DNA of 64,000 bases from Oscillospiraceae bacterium (GTDB taxonomy: Bacteria > Bacillota > Clostridia > Oscillospirales > Oscillospiraceae): NCBI GenBank assembly GCA_022795735.1, contig JAAWHG010000001.1:104982-168981 (forward strand), written 5' to 3'. The translations under genes and the position numbers were made by a program. Positions 17,532 to 27,569 of the stretch are shown here, piece after piece (positions within the stretch are counted from its first letter, which is position 1; each line of letters begins with the position of its first letter). The notes below the pieces were generated by a model that was not told the DNA's origin, made no database searches, and saw only the letters and a list, made by a program, of their open reading frames with translations.

Positions 17532-18335
17532 ATGCTGTTGGCCATCGACGTGGGCAATACCAATATGGTCTTTGGACTCTTTGAGGGGGAAAAGCTTCTG
17601 GGAAGCTTTCGCCTCCGCACCGCGCCGGGGATTACCTCCGATGAAATCGGCATCCTGGCCTGTGAATATTTCAGCCGGTTCAGCCACGCGCCCGAATCGG
17701 TAGACGGCGTCATCATCGCCTCGGTAGTGCCCCAAATCATGTATTCTCTGACCAGCGCCATCATCAAGTACTTCGGCTGCGAGCCGCTTGTGGTAGACGT
17801 AGATGTGGACGCGGGGCTGCGTTACGACCCGAAGCTGCTGACCGTCCGTGAAAAGTTGGGTTCCGACCGCTCGGTCACCTGCATCGCGGCCATTGAAAAA
17901 TATGGGACCCCGCTGATTGTCATCGACTTCGGCACCGCCACCACCGTGGACGCGATAGACAGCCAGGGCCTATACCGGGGCGGCACCATCGGCGCGGGCC
18001 TGCGGGTGAGCATGGACGCGCTGATTCAACAAACCGCCATGCTGCCCCGGGTTGAGCTCTGTATGCCCGAGCGGGTAATGGCGGGCAATACCATTGAACA
18101 GCTCCAGGCCGGCGTGGTGGCGGGCTATGTGGGCAACATTGAATATTTGATTACTCAGATCAAGCGGGAGCTGGACTGCGGCGTGGTCCGCGTGGTTGCA
18201 ACAGGCGGCCTTTCCCGCCTGGTCTCGGAAAACACACCGCTGATCGACATCGTGGACAGCCAGCTTACCCTGGACGGCCTCCGGCTGATCTACGGGCGGA
18301 ACCGGATGCCGCAAGCTCTGGTGAAAGGAGAATAA
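17532..18335 (+). CDS. coaX: Type III pantothenate kinase
   Basis: Phosphorylates pantothenate in the first step of coenzyme A synthesis. ATG at 17532 is preceded by GAGGAGGGG, giving 267 residues; the frame is open further upstream but overlaps the previous gene. ASKHA-fold motifs are LLAIDVGNTNMVFGLF (phosphate 1), IVIDFGTATTVDAID (about 126-140) and GGTIGAGLRVSMDALIQQTA. The type III enzyme is usually insensitive to CoA feedback. It lies 5 bases before hisZ. Confidence 0.96.
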   Translation: MLLAIDVGNTNMVFGLFEGEKLLGSFRLRTAPGITSDEIGILACEYFSRFSHAPESVDGVIIASVVPQIMYSLTSAIIKYFGCEPLVVDVDVDAGLRYDPKLLTVREKLGSDRSVTCIAAIEKYGTPLIVIDFGTATTVDAIDSQGLYRGGTIGAGLRVSMDALIQQTAMLPRVELCMPERVMAGNTIEQLQAGVVAGYVGNIEYLITQIKRELDCGVVRVVATGGLSRLVSENTPLIDIVDSQLTLDGLRLIYGRNRMPQALVKGE

Positions 18336-18340
18336 CCAAT

Positions 18341-19456
18341 ATGGGAGACTTGAAACAGGTCCTGCGCCGTGAGGAGCAGGCTATTTACCGCCTGCGCGCC
18401 CTCTACCAGAGCTTCGGATACCGCCCCTATAAAATGAATAAGTTTGAGGAGTACGACCTGTACGCCCACAACAAAAGCTTTTTACAGAGCGAGCAAATCC
18501 TCACCTTCACCGACACCGACGGGCGGCTGATGGCCCTCAAACCCGATGTAACCCTCTCCATCATCAAGAACGCCAAGGAAACCGCCGGCCTCCAGAAGCT
18601 CTGCTATAGTGAGACCGTCTACCGTCCCTCCGGGGCCTACGGCGGCTTCCGGGAGATTATGCAGGCCGGTCTCGAGTGCGTTGGCGACCTGGATTTGTTT
18701 GCGACGGGCGAGGTAACGTTGCTGGCCGTTCAAAGTCTGGCCTCGGTCGCCGGACGCTATCTGCTCGACCTCTCTCATTTGGGCGTCCTCACCGGCGCGT
18801 TGGATGAGCTCACTGGCAGCGAGCAGGCGAAACGTGGAATTCTGCGCTGTATTGGGCAGAAAAATCCCCATGAGCTGGCCGCCGTCTGCCGGGAGGCCGG
18901 ACTCTCTGAAGACGCTTGCAAACGTCTGCAAGCGTTGGCAAAGCTCCACGGCCCGCTGCCCGAAACCATCCCGGCCCTTGGAAAGCTTTGTCCCAACCAA
19001 AGAGCCGAATTGGCGGAGCTGGAGGGCCTGCACCGGATGCTGGAAACCGCCGGCGCGGCGGAGCATGTTGTGCTCGACCTTTCCATCGGAGGCGACATGC
19101 GCTATTATAACGGCCTTATCTTCCAGGGATTTGTGGACGGCGTCGCCGAGCCCATCCTCTCCGGCGGCCGTTATGACAGTCTGGTAGCCAAACTGGGCAA
19201 GCGGGGCGGGGCTGTTGGGTTTGCGGTCTACCTGGATTTACTGGAACGTTTCGACCGCTCTCCCGACTATGATGTGGACGTGCTGCTGCTCTATGGGGAC
19301 GAATGCAACCCCGCAGCGTTGCACAAAGCCGCGTCCGGCCTCAGAGATTCGGGGCACACGGTTCGTGTTGAGCAAAGCCGTCCAAAAGGACTGCATTACC
19401 GTCAACTCTACCAGTTCAAGGAAGGGAGGCTGGAGCATTTTGAAGAATCTACTTAA
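18341..19456 (+). CDS. hisZ: ATP phosphoribosyltransferase regulatory subunit HisZ
   Basis: Histidyl-tRNA-synthetase paralogue that joins short HisG to form the first, feedback-controlled enzyme of histidine synthesis. 371 residues. HisRS-like class II fold segments include MALKPDVTLSIIK (motif 2 region), the aminoacylation-like loop around DLSIGGDMRYYNGLIFQGF (about 245-263) and SGGRYDSLVAKLGKRGGAVG. There is no full anticodon-binding domain, as expected for HisZ. Its 3' end overlaps hisG by 17 bases. Confidence 0.95.
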   Translation: MGDLKQVLRREEQAIYRLRALYQSFGYRPYKMNKFEEYDLYAHNKSFLQSEQILTFTDTDGRLMALKPDVTLSIIKNAKETAGLQKLCYSETVYRPSGAYGGFREIMQAGLECVGDLDLFATGEVTLLAVQSLASVAGRYLLDLSHLGVLTGALDELTGSEQAKRGILRCIGQKNPHELAAVCREAGLSEDACKRLQALAKLHGPLPETIPALGKLCPNQRAELAELEGLHRMLETAGAAEHVVLDLSIGGDMRYYNGLIFQGFVDGVAEPILSGGRYDSLVAKLGKRGGAVGFAVYLDLLERFDRSPDYDVDVLLLYGDECNPAALHKAASGLRDSGHTVRVEQSRPKGLHYRQLYQFKEGRLEHFEEST

Positions 19457-20086
19457 CATCGCCCTCCCCAAAGGCCGTCTCGGCAGCAACGTGCTCGGGT
19501 GCTTTGAGAAAGCCGGTTATCCATGTCCCGATATTCATGCCTCCACCAGGCGGCTGGTTTTTGAAAACCCGGAAGCGGGGGTCCGTTATTTCTGGGTCAA
19601 GCCCTCCGACGTGGCCATTTACGTGGAACGCGGCGCAGCCGATCTCGGCGTCGCGGGGAAGGATATTCTGCTGGAGTATGTCCCAAAGGTATATGAACTT
19701 TTGGACACCGGTATGGGGGTCTGCCGCATGGCGGTTGCCGGGCCAAAGGACTTTCGGGACGACCCGTCCCGCACCCTCCGGGTCGCGACCAAGTTCCCAC
19801 GCATTGCCCGGGACCACTACGGCGCAAAAAGCCGGGAGATCGACATCATTCACTTAAACGGTTCCATCGAGCTGGCTCCCATTTTGGGCCTCTCCGACGT
19901 GATCGTGGATATCATTGAAACCGGGACCACCTTGCGGGAAAATGATTTGGCTCCGCTGGAGGACATCGTCCCCGTCAGCGCCCGGTTGATTGCCAATCAG
20001 GTGAGTTATCAGTTCAAGCATGCGGAAATCGACAGGCTGTGCCGCGATTTGGACCAGTTTTTGGCGCAGCGGCAGGAGGAAAAGAA

Positions 20087-20090
<4 letters not shown>
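19440..20090 (+). CDS. hisG: ATP phosphoribosyltransferase, short catalytic form
   Basis: Condenses ATP and PRPP in the first step of histidine synthesis. The likely start is TTG at 19440 after GGGAGG, giving 216 residues, the length of the short HisG that needs HisZ; no regulatory C-terminal domain is present. Conserved segments are NIALPKGRLG at the N-terminus, AADLGVAGKDIL, and the PRPP loop DVIVDIIETGTTLRENDLA (about 157-175). Its stop overlaps the hisD start (ATGA). Confidence 0.96.
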
Positions 20091-21363
<1,273 letters not shown>

Positions 21364-21367
<4 letters not shown>

Positions 21368-22416
21368 GCCGGTTTCTCGCGTCTCGCCTCGCCTCGCTGG
21401 AGGCCTATGTCCCCGGCGAACAGCCGCAGGACCAGCCCTATATCAAGCTCAACACCAACGAGTCGCCCTTCCCTCCCTCACCCGGTGTGATAAAAGCGAT
21501 CTCCCAAACGGAGACCTCCCGGCTCAACCTCTACTCCGACCCCGAATCAAAACGGCTGGTGGAAGCTCTCGCCGCCCATTACGGCGTGGGAGCAGACAAT
21601 GTTTTTGTTTCCAACGGGTCCGATGATATTCTGAATTTTTGCTTCTGGGGTTTCTGTCAGGACGGCGCGGTCTTCCCGGAAATCTCTTACGGCTTCTATG
21701 AGGTCTTCGCCAATCTCCACGGCGTCCCCTTTGAAAAGCTTCCCATGAACCCGGACTTCTCCATTGATCCCCTCGCCTATCACAACGCGGGAAGGGCCGT
21801 CGTGCTGGCAAACCCGAACGCGCAGACTGGGCTGGCCCTGTCCCTCTCCGCAATCGAGGGCATTGTCCGCTCCAATCCGGCGCATGTGGTGGTGGTGGAC
21901 GAGGCCTACGTGGACTTCGGCGGCGAGTCGGCGGTGGAGCTGACAAAGCGGTATGACAATTTGATTGTCGCCATGACCTTCTCCAAGTCCCGTTCGCTGG
22001 CCGGTGCGCGGCTGGGCTTCGCCATTGGACCGGCGGAATTGATTGCCGATCTGAAAAAGCTGCAATACTCCACCAATCCTTACAACCTCAACCGGCTGAC
22101 CCAACTGGCCGGAATCGCGGCGCTGGAAGATCAGGATTACTACGACAAAGCCAGCCAGCGCATTCAAGCCACCCGCCACCGGGTCCGGCAGGCGTTGTTG
22201 CAGCTGGGCTTCACCTGCACCGATTCGCGGTCCAACTTTGTGCTGGCCTCTTCTCCGCGCATTGCCGGCGGCGTGTTATATCAAAAGCTCAAGGAGCGGG
22301 GCATTCTGGTGCGCCACTTCTCCGACCCAAGGATTGAAAACTACGTCCGCATTACCATCGGCACCGATGCGCAGATGGACGCCCTGTTGGAGGCGGTCCG
22401 GGCGTTACTCCCCTGA
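21364..22416 (+). CDS. hisC: Histidinol-phosphate aminotransferase
   Basis: PLP-dependent transaminase giving histidinol phosphate. 350 residues, overlapping hisD by ATGA. Fold type I aminotransferase features: KLNTNESPFPPSPGV at the N-terminus, GSDDILNF, ANPNAQTGLALS, VVDEAYVDFGG and the PLP lysine in MTFSKSRSLAGARLGF (about 222). The sequence NAQTG replaces the usual NPTG, a small variation. Confidence 0.96.
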
Positions 22417-22430
22417 AAGGAGGCTTTTCC

Positions 22431-23018
22431 ATGCGTACCAGTGAAATCATCCGTAAAACCGGCGAGACCAGCATCCGTCTCGCCTTGAATCTGGACGGCT
22501 CCGGAAAGAACGAACTGGACACCGGCGTCGGCTTCCTCAACCATATGCTGGCCTTGTTTGCCCGTCACGGCCGCTTCGATCTCTCGGTCCGCTGCGACGG
22601 AGACACCGAGGTGGACGACCACCACAGCGTAGAGGACATCGGCATCTGCCTGGGACAGGCCCTCCGGCAGGCTTTGGGAGAGCGGCGGGGCATCCGGCGC
22701 TATGGCGATATTTTGCTCCCCATGGACGAGGCGCTGATTCTCTGCGCCGCCGATCTTTCAGGACGCTCGACGCTGTGCGCCGAGCTGCACATCCCGACGG
22801 AAAAGATCGGGACCTTTGACACCGAGCTGTGCGAGGAATTTCTGTTGGCCTTTGTCCGCGAGGCGGGGATCACGCTGCATGTCCGGCAGTTATCCGGTTC
22901 CAACAGCCATCACATTGTGGAAGGGGTCTTCAAGGCCCTGGGCCGCGTTTTGCGGCAGGCGGTCTCCATTGACCCGGAGGCCGCCTGTGAAATCCCATCC
23001 ACCAAGGGGGTTTTGTAA
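22431..23018 (+). CDS. hisB: Imidazoleglycerol-phosphate dehydratase
   Basis: Mn-dependent dehydratase of histidine synthesis. 195 residues, the monofunctional form: there is no N-terminal histidinol phosphatase domain. Metal-binding motifs are GVGFLNHMLALFARHG (about 33-48), DDHHSVEDIG (about 64-73) and SNSHHIVEGVFKALGR near the C-terminus. The hisH start overlaps its stop by one base (TAATG). Confidence 0.97.
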   Translation: MRTSEIIRKTGETSIRLALNLDGSGKNELDTGVGFLNHMLALFARHGRFDLSVRCDGDTEVDDHHSVEDIGICLGQALRQALGERRGIRRYGDILLPMDEALILCAADLSGRSTLCAELHIPTEKIGTFDTELCEEFLLAFVREAGITLHVRQLSGSNSHHIVEGVFKALGRVLRQAVSIDPEAACEIPSTKGVL

Positions 23019-23650
23019 TGCTTGCAATCGTTGATTACGGTGTGGGAAACCTTTTTTCCCTGCAATCCTCTCTGCGCTATTTGGGATACGAGGCGGTGGT
23101 CAGCGGCGAGCCAGACGTTCTAGCGCGGGCCGGTCATTTGATTCTCCCCGGCGTCGGCGCATTCGGCGACGCCGCGAAAAAGCTCTCGGACACCGGCTTG
23201 GACAAGGCCGTCCTCCGCCACGCAGACGCTGGGAAGCCGCTACTCGGCATCTGTCTCGGGATGCAGCTTCTGCTGGAGCGCAGCTTTGAGTATGGCGAGC
23301 ATAAGGGTTTGGGCCTGATTGCCGGCGATGTGGTTTCCATGGAGCCGGTAGTGCCGGAGGGGTACAAAATTCCCCACATCGGGTGGAACATCCTCCACTT
23401 CCCCGCCGGTAAGCCGCGCTCCCCCATTTTCCGGGGCTTCTGGGAGGGCGGAGGGCACGTGTACTTTGTGCACAGCTATTACGCCGACCGCTGCCCCGAC
23501 GTCATTGCCACCACGGAATACGGCGCGGAGCTGACCGCCGCCGTGGGCCGTGAAAACGTCTTCGGCTGTCAATTCCATCCGGAGAAAAGCGGCCCGATTG
23601 GCCTGCAAATTTTGAAAGCCTTTTGTGAACTGGAGGGACCGTCATGCTGA
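23018..23650 (+). CDS. hisH: Imidazole glycerol phosphate synthase, glutaminase subunit
   Basis: Class I glutamine amidotransferase that feeds ammonia to HisF. 210 residues. VDYGVGNLFSLQSSLRYLG opens the protein, the catalytic Cys is in LGICLGMQLLLE (about 79), and the His/Glu pair is in GCQFHPEKSGPIGLQIL. It forms a complex with HisF, encoded two genes downstream. Overlaps hisA by 7 bases. Confidence 0.97.
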   Translation: MLAIVDYGVGNLFSLQSSLRYLGYEAVVSGEPDVLARAGHLILPGVGAFGDAAKKLSDTGLDKAVLRHADAGKPLLGICLGMQLLLERSFEYGEHKGLGLIAGDVVSMEPVVPEGYKIPHIGWNILHFPAGKPRSPIFRGFWEGGGHVYFVHSYYADRCPDVIATTEYGAELTAAVGRENVFGCQFHPEKSGPIGLQILKAFCELEGPSC

Positions 23651-24363
23651 TCTTTCCCGCCATTGACCTGAAAGACGGACAGGTGGTCCGGCTGAAAAAA
23701 GGCGATTTCTCCACTGTGCATCAGGTCGCCAGCGATCCGGTAGCCGTCGCGGAGGCGTTTTACGCCTCCGGCGCCCGTCATCTCCATATGGTGGACCTGG
23801 ACGGCGCGCGGGACGGCAAACGGAAAAACAGCGAAATTGTCCGGCGGACCGCTCAATGCGGACTGGCCGTCGAGCTGGGCGGCGGCATCCGTTCCATGGA
23901 AGATATTGAGGCCGTTTTCGCGCTGGGCGTACACCGGGCGGTCATTGGTTCCGCAGCGGTCAGCGACCCGGACTTGGTCAGAGAGGCCGTCTTACGTTGG
24001 GGCGGAGCGCGTATTGCCGTCGGCGTGGACGCCAAGGACGGCAAGGTCCGTACCGCCGGCTGGGAAACCGATTCCGGGTTGGATTACCTGGAGTTTGCCC
24101 GCTCGATGGAGGCGCTCGGGGTTTCCCATCTGATTTTCACCGATATCGACACCGACGGCCTGCTCTCCGGCCCGTCCTTTTCAATGCTCGACGCTTTGAA
24201 GACCGCCGTTTCCTGCCGGATTACGGCCTCCGGCGGCGTTTCCTGTCTGGATGATATCGTCCGGCTCCGGAATCGCGGCCTCTATGGCGCCATCATTGGG
24301 AAAGCCTACTATGCCGGAGCCGTTGATTTGGCCGAGGCCGTGAGAGAAGGGGGACCGCAGTGA
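23644..24363 (+). CDS. hisA: ProFAR isomerase HisA
   Basis: TIM-barrel Amadori isomerase converting ProFAR to PRFAR. 239 residues. The phosphate-binding half-barrel repeats are visible: FPAIDLKDGQVVRLKKGDF at the start (catalytic Asp at about 8), ELGGGIRSMEDIE, VGVDAKDGKVRTAGW, the second catalytic Asp in FTDIDTDGLLSGP and ASGGVSCLDDI. Overlaps hisF by 4 bases. Confidence 0.96.
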   Translation: MLIFPAIDLKDGQVVRLKKGDFSTVHQVASDPVAVAEAFYASGARHLHMVDLDGARDGKRKNSEIVRRTAQCGLAVELGGGIRSMEDIEAVFALGVHRAVIGSAAVSDPDLVREAVLRWGGARIAVGVDAKDGKVRTAGWETDSGLDYLEFARSMEALGVSHLIFTDIDTDGLLSGPSFSMLDALKTAVSCRITASGGVSCLDDIVRLRNRGLYGAIIGKAYYAGAVDLAEAVREGGPQ

Positions 24364-25118
24364 TTACAAAACGCATCATTCCATGCCTGGACGTCAAGGA
24401 CGGACGGGTGGTCAAGGGAACCAATTTTCTTGGATTGCGGGACGTGGACTCGCCGGTGGAGCTGGCCTCTTACTACTACGACCACAACGCGGATGAGCTG
24501 GTCTTCTACGACATCACCGCCTCCGCAGAGGGGCGCGCGCTGTTTACCGACATTCTAACCCAGGTTGCCTCCACCATCTTTATCCCGCTGACCGTAGGCG
24601 GCGGCATCAACTCGGTGGACGACTTCGAGCGGGTCTTGCAGTGCGGCGCGGACAAGGTCAGCGTCAACTCGGGCGCGCTGCGCGATCCCTCGCTGATTGA
24701 GGCCGCCGCCAAAAAATACGGCAACCAATGCGTCGTCCTCTCGGTGGATGCCAAACGGGTGGATGGACGCTTTGAGGTCTTCGCCAAGGGCGGACGCGAG
24801 GCCACCGGGCGCGATCTGCTGGACTGGGTGCGCTTTGGCGTGGAGCACGGGGCGGGGGAAATTGTTCTCAACTCCATCGACACGGACGGTGTGAAGCAGG
24901 GCTTCGACATCCCCATGCTGTCGGCGGTGTGTGAGGTGGTGAACGTACCGGTCATCGCCTCAGGAGGCGCGGGCTGCGCGCTGGACTTTATCACCCTCTT
25001 TGAGACGCTGCCCAAGGTGGACGCGGGTCTGGCCGCCTCAATCTTCCATTTCGGACAGGTCGCCATCCCCAGACTCAAGGAAATGATTGCCATGTGCGAT
25101 ATCCCCATGCGGCAGTAA
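24360..25118 (+). CDS. hisF: Imidazole glycerol phosphate synthase, cyclase subunit
   Basis: TIM-barrel cyclase that uses HisH-derived ammonia to make imidazole glycerol phosphate and AICAR. 252 residues with a GTG start overlapping the hisA stop. Catalytic Asp residues are in IPCLDVKDGRVVKG (about 11) and NSIDTDGVKQGFD (about 130). DKVSVNSGAL and ASGGAGCALDFI are phosphate loops. Confidence 0.97.
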   Translation: MITKRIIPCLDVKDGRVVKGTNFLGLRDVDSPVELASYYYDHNADELVFYDITASAEGRALFTDILTQVASTIFIPLTVGGGINSVDDFERVLQCGADKVSVNSGALRDPSLIEAAAKKYGNQCVVLSVDAKRVDGRFEVFAKGGREATGRDLLDWVRFGVEHGAGEIVLNSIDTDGVKQGFDIPMLSAVCEVVNVPVIASGGAGCALDFITLFETLPKVDAGLAASIFHFGQVAIPRLKEMIAMCDIPMRQ

Positions 25119-25147
25119 TGCATTTGAAATGAATTTGTGGTGATTTT

Positions 25148-25795
25148 ATGTTAACAATTGATTCGCTGAAATTTGACGAAAAGGGACTGATTCCCGCCAT
25201 CGTCGTGGACGCTGTCAGCCGTAAGGTGTTGACGCTGGCCTATATGAACCGGGAAAGCTTGGAAATCTCCATGAAGGAGGGCCGGACCTGTTTCTGGAGC
25301 CGCTCCCGTCAGGAGCTATGGCGCAAAGGCGAGACTTCGGGCAATGTGCAGCACATTGTCTCCATCACCGCCGACTGCGACCGGGACGCGCTGACCGTTG
25401 TGGTAAACAAAGAGGGGCCAGCCTGCCATCTGGGAACCGATTCCTGTTTCAGCGACTTGCTTTATGTCAATCCCGAGACTTCCGACTTCACGCTGGAAGG
25501 GCTCTATGAATTGCTGCAAGGGCGAAAGAAGGACCTCCCCGAGGGCTCGTACACAACCTACCTTTTCCAGAAGGGTCTGGACAAGATTCTGAAAAAGGTG
25601 GGCGAAGAGTGTACCGAGGTCATCATCGCGGGAAAGGCCGAGGATAAGGCCGAGACTATCTATGAAATTGCCGACCTTTGCTATCATGTTATGGTACTGA
25701 TGGTCCAGACGGGGATTGGTTTGGAGGACGTACAGAAGGAGCTTGCTTCGCGTCATGTCATTGACCACAAGGTCAAACAGGAAAAAATGGTTTAA
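25148..25795 (+). CDS. hisIE: Bifunctional phosphoribosyl-AMP cyclohydrolase / phosphoribosyl-ATP pyrophosphatase
   Basis: Fusion carrying steps 2 and 3 of histidine synthesis. 215 residues: an N-terminal cyclohydrolase (about 1-110; AYMNRESLE, WSRSRQELWRKGETSGN, and the metal Cys/Asp cluster around ITADCDRDAL and GPACHLG), then an alpha-helical pyrophosphatase domain (about 115-205; GEECTEVIIAGKAEDK and YEIADLCYHVMVLM). Last gene of the his operon, followed by a hairpin terminator. No HisN- or HisJ-type histidinol phosphatase is present in the operon. Confidence 0.96.
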   Translation: MLTIDSLKFDEKGLIPAIVVDAVSRKVLTLAYMNRESLEISMKEGRTCFWSRSRQELWRKGETSGNVQHIVSITADCDRDALTVVVNKEGPACHLGTDSCFSDLLYVNPETSDFTLEGLYELLQGRKKDLPEGSYTTYLFQKGLDKILKKVGEECTEVIIAGKAEDKAETIYEIADLCYHVMVLMVQTGIGLEDVQKELASRHVIDHKVKQEKMV

Positions 25796-25851
25796 ATTCT
25801 TTTGATCTCCTCCCCTCGACGCCGCGAAAGTCAATTTTGCTTTCAAAGAAT

Positions 25852-25877
25852 CCCCCTCCCGGATTGCCGGGAGGGGG
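25852..25877 (+). terminator. Hairpin after the his operon
   Basis: A perfect 11-bp stem (25852-25862 with 25867-25877) of C5TC3G2 type around a 4-base loop, 56 bases past the hisIE stop. The following T-run is weak (ACCGTTTCCCTT), so it could end transcription inefficiently or just protect the mRNA end. Confidence 0.65.
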
Positions 25878-25921
25878 ACCGTTTCCCTTGGAATTGAGAG
25901 GAATCGATCGGAGAGGTGTGT

Positions 25922-26002
25922 CAGGTGGTTGTCACCTGTTTCTCGTTTGCCTGAAATACTGCCAGCGCCAGCACGCTTTCAAGAACAAAACTTGAAAGCG
26001 TG
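25922..26002 (+). other. Two further perfect hairpins in the his-reductase gap
   Basis: The gap 25796-26123 has no open frame. Besides the his terminator it holds CAGGTG-N5-CACCTG (25922-25938), followed by TTTCTC, and a 12-bp stem (25972-25983 with 25991-26002) with a 7-base A-rich loop, followed by CCTTACTTTTA. The second resembles a backup terminator. Three hairpins in 150 bases could also mark a small structured RNA; no Rfam family is recognised. Confidence 0.45.
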
Positions 26003-26064
26003 CCTTACTTTTACGGAGCATTTTTCTCCTGTAGGTTATTTTTCGTACCTCGAGGTTTTTTCCA

Positions 26065-26093
26065 TTGAAATAACATAAAAAAACGAGTATAAT
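26065..26093 (+). promoter_or_regulatory. Consensus sigma-A promoter of the siroheme reductase gene
   Basis: TTGAAA (26065-26070) and TATAAT (26088-26093) with 17 bases between them, about 30 bases before the ATG at 26124. One of the strongest promoters in the window by consensus. The surrounding stretch is A-rich. Confidence 0.8.
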
Positions 26094-26123
26094 TAGAAAT
26101 CATGAAAATAAGGAGTGCTGGAA

Positions 26124-27476
26124 ATGATTCGGGACTATGCCAAAAAGTATTACGGGGAGCAGAATCGCAACTGTGCCGAGTCGGTCTTCCTGGCGGCAAA
26201 TGAGGCGCTGGGACTTGGCCTGCGGGAGGAAGACGCCAAGCTGATTGCGGGCTTCGGCGGTGGACTCGGCTGCGGAAGCCTCTGCGGCGCTCTGGCCGGC
26301 GCCGTCGCCATTCTGGGCCGGGTCATGGTTGGTGACAAAGCCCATACCGCCGCCGGTTTCAAAGATGCCTGCGCGGCCCTCAAGAAGGACTTCGAAACAC
26401 GGCTTGGCAGCATTCTCTGCGCTGAGATTAAGCCCAACAATTTTAAAGAAAAGGACCGCTGCCTCTCCACCGTTCTGCTGGCCTCCGATGTATTGGAGGA
26501 CGCGCTCCGCGCCGCCGGGGTACAGCCGGAAGAGCCGTTGAGCGCCGATGAGATCAAGCGGGTCAAGGGGCTCGGCTTCCTCCAGCAGCGGGGAACCCGG
26601 CGGTTCAACGGACGGGTCATCACCCGAAACGGCAAAATTACCGCGCTGGAAATGCAGCGCATTGCCGAGGCCGCGCAGAAGTTTGGGACCGGTGAGATTG
26701 CCATGACCACCCGTATGACCGTCGAGGTCCAGGGTATTCCCTATGAGAACATCGAGTCCTTCCGCGCCTATCTCGCCGGAGCCGGTCTGGAAACCGGCGG
26801 CACCGGGAGCAAGGTCCGCCCAGTGGTGAGCTGCAAGGGCACCACCTGTCAATACGGCCTCTGCGACACCTACGATCTCTCCCGGAAGCTGCATGATTTG
26901 TTCTACCAGGGCTACCGCGACGTCAAGCTGCCCCACAAGTTTAAAATTGCGGTGGGCGGCTGTCCCAACAACTGCGTCAAGCCTGATCTCAACGATTTTG
27001 GCGTCATTGGACAACGCGTCCCGGTGCTCGATGTTGAGACCTGTAAGGGCTGCAAAAAGTGCGCGGTGGAATTGGGATGCCCCATCGGCGCGGCGAAGGT
27101 TTCGGATGGTAAGCTAGTCATTGATCCAGCGGTGTGCAATCACTGCGGGCGTTGCGTCGGCAAGTGCGCTTTCCACGCGCTGGAACAGGGTACTTATGGC
27201 TACAAGGTCTACATCGGGGGCCGCTGGGGCAAAAATGTCGCGCAGGGCCGTACTCTACATCAGATTTTTACCTCCGAAGCCGAGGTAATCGAAGTGCTGG
27301 AAAAAACCATTCTGTTGTTCCGCGACCAGGGAAATACCGGTGAACGGCTCGCCGAGACCATCGACCGGTTGGGCTTTGAGAACGTCGAGGCACAGCTTTT
27401 GGGCGACAGCCTGCTCAAACGCAAGGCGGAAATCCTCGGAGCGGAAAAGCATCTCGTCGGCGGCGCAACCTGTTAA
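26124..27476 (+). CDS. C_GCAxxG_C_C domain fused to a siroheme/4Fe-4S sulfite reductase-like domain
   Basis: ATG at 26124 has an AAGGAG site 8 bases upstream; 450 residues. Residues 1-125 form a redox-cysteine domain of the C_GCAxxG_C_C family (NCAESVFLAANEALG, then GGGLGCGSLCGALAGAVAIL, then further Cys). From about 140 follows a nitrite/sulfite reductase domain: FLQQRGTRRFNGRVITRNG, IAMTTRMTVEVQGIPYENI, and the siroheme/4Fe-4S cysteines in SCKGTTCQYGLCDT and GGCPNNCVKPD. A ferredoxin module with two cluster motifs is inserted after that (CKGCKKCAVELGC; CNHCGRCVGKC). A single-gene, soluble, small sulfite-reductase-like protein; electron donor and substrate (sulfite, nitrite or other) are unknown. 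The fusion order is unusual. Confidence 0.85.
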   Translation: MIRDYAKKYYGEQNRNCAESVFLAANEALGLGLREEDAKLIAGFGGGLGCGSLCGALAGAVAILGRVMVGDKAHTAAGFKDACAALKKDFETRLGSILCAEIKPNNFKEKDRCLSTVLLASDVLEDALRAAGVQPEEPLSADEIKRVKGLGFLQQRGTRRFNGRVITRNGKITALEMQRIAEAAQKFGTGEIAMTTRMTVEVQGIPYENIESFRAYLAGAGLETGGTGSKVRPVVSCKGTTCQYGLCDTYDLSRKLHDLFYQGYRDVKLPHKFKIAVGGCPNNCVKPDLNDFGVIGQRVPVLDVETCKGCKKCAVELGCPIGAAKVSDGKLVIDPAVCNHCGRCVGKCAFHALEQGTYGYKVYIGGRWGKNVAQGRTLHQIFTSEAEVIEVLEKTILLFRDQGNTGERLAETIDRLGFENVEAQLLGDSLLKRKAEILGAEKHLVGGATC

Positions 27477-27528
27477 TCAACCGTCCGGGTTGGCTCGATT
27501 CTTTCGCAGTGTTTTCAATATAAAATAG

Positions 27529-27569
27529 ACCCGCCACCAAACGGAGTGCCGTTTGGTGGCGGGTTTTTT
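27529..27569. terminator. Strong bidirectional intrinsic terminator
   Basis: A perfect 16-bp stem (27529-27544 with 27549-27564) with a 4-base loop, followed on the plus strand by TTTTT. It ends the reductase transcript, and the clpE stop codon begins at its right edge, so it probably serves the convergent clpE transcript too. Confidence 0.9.
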
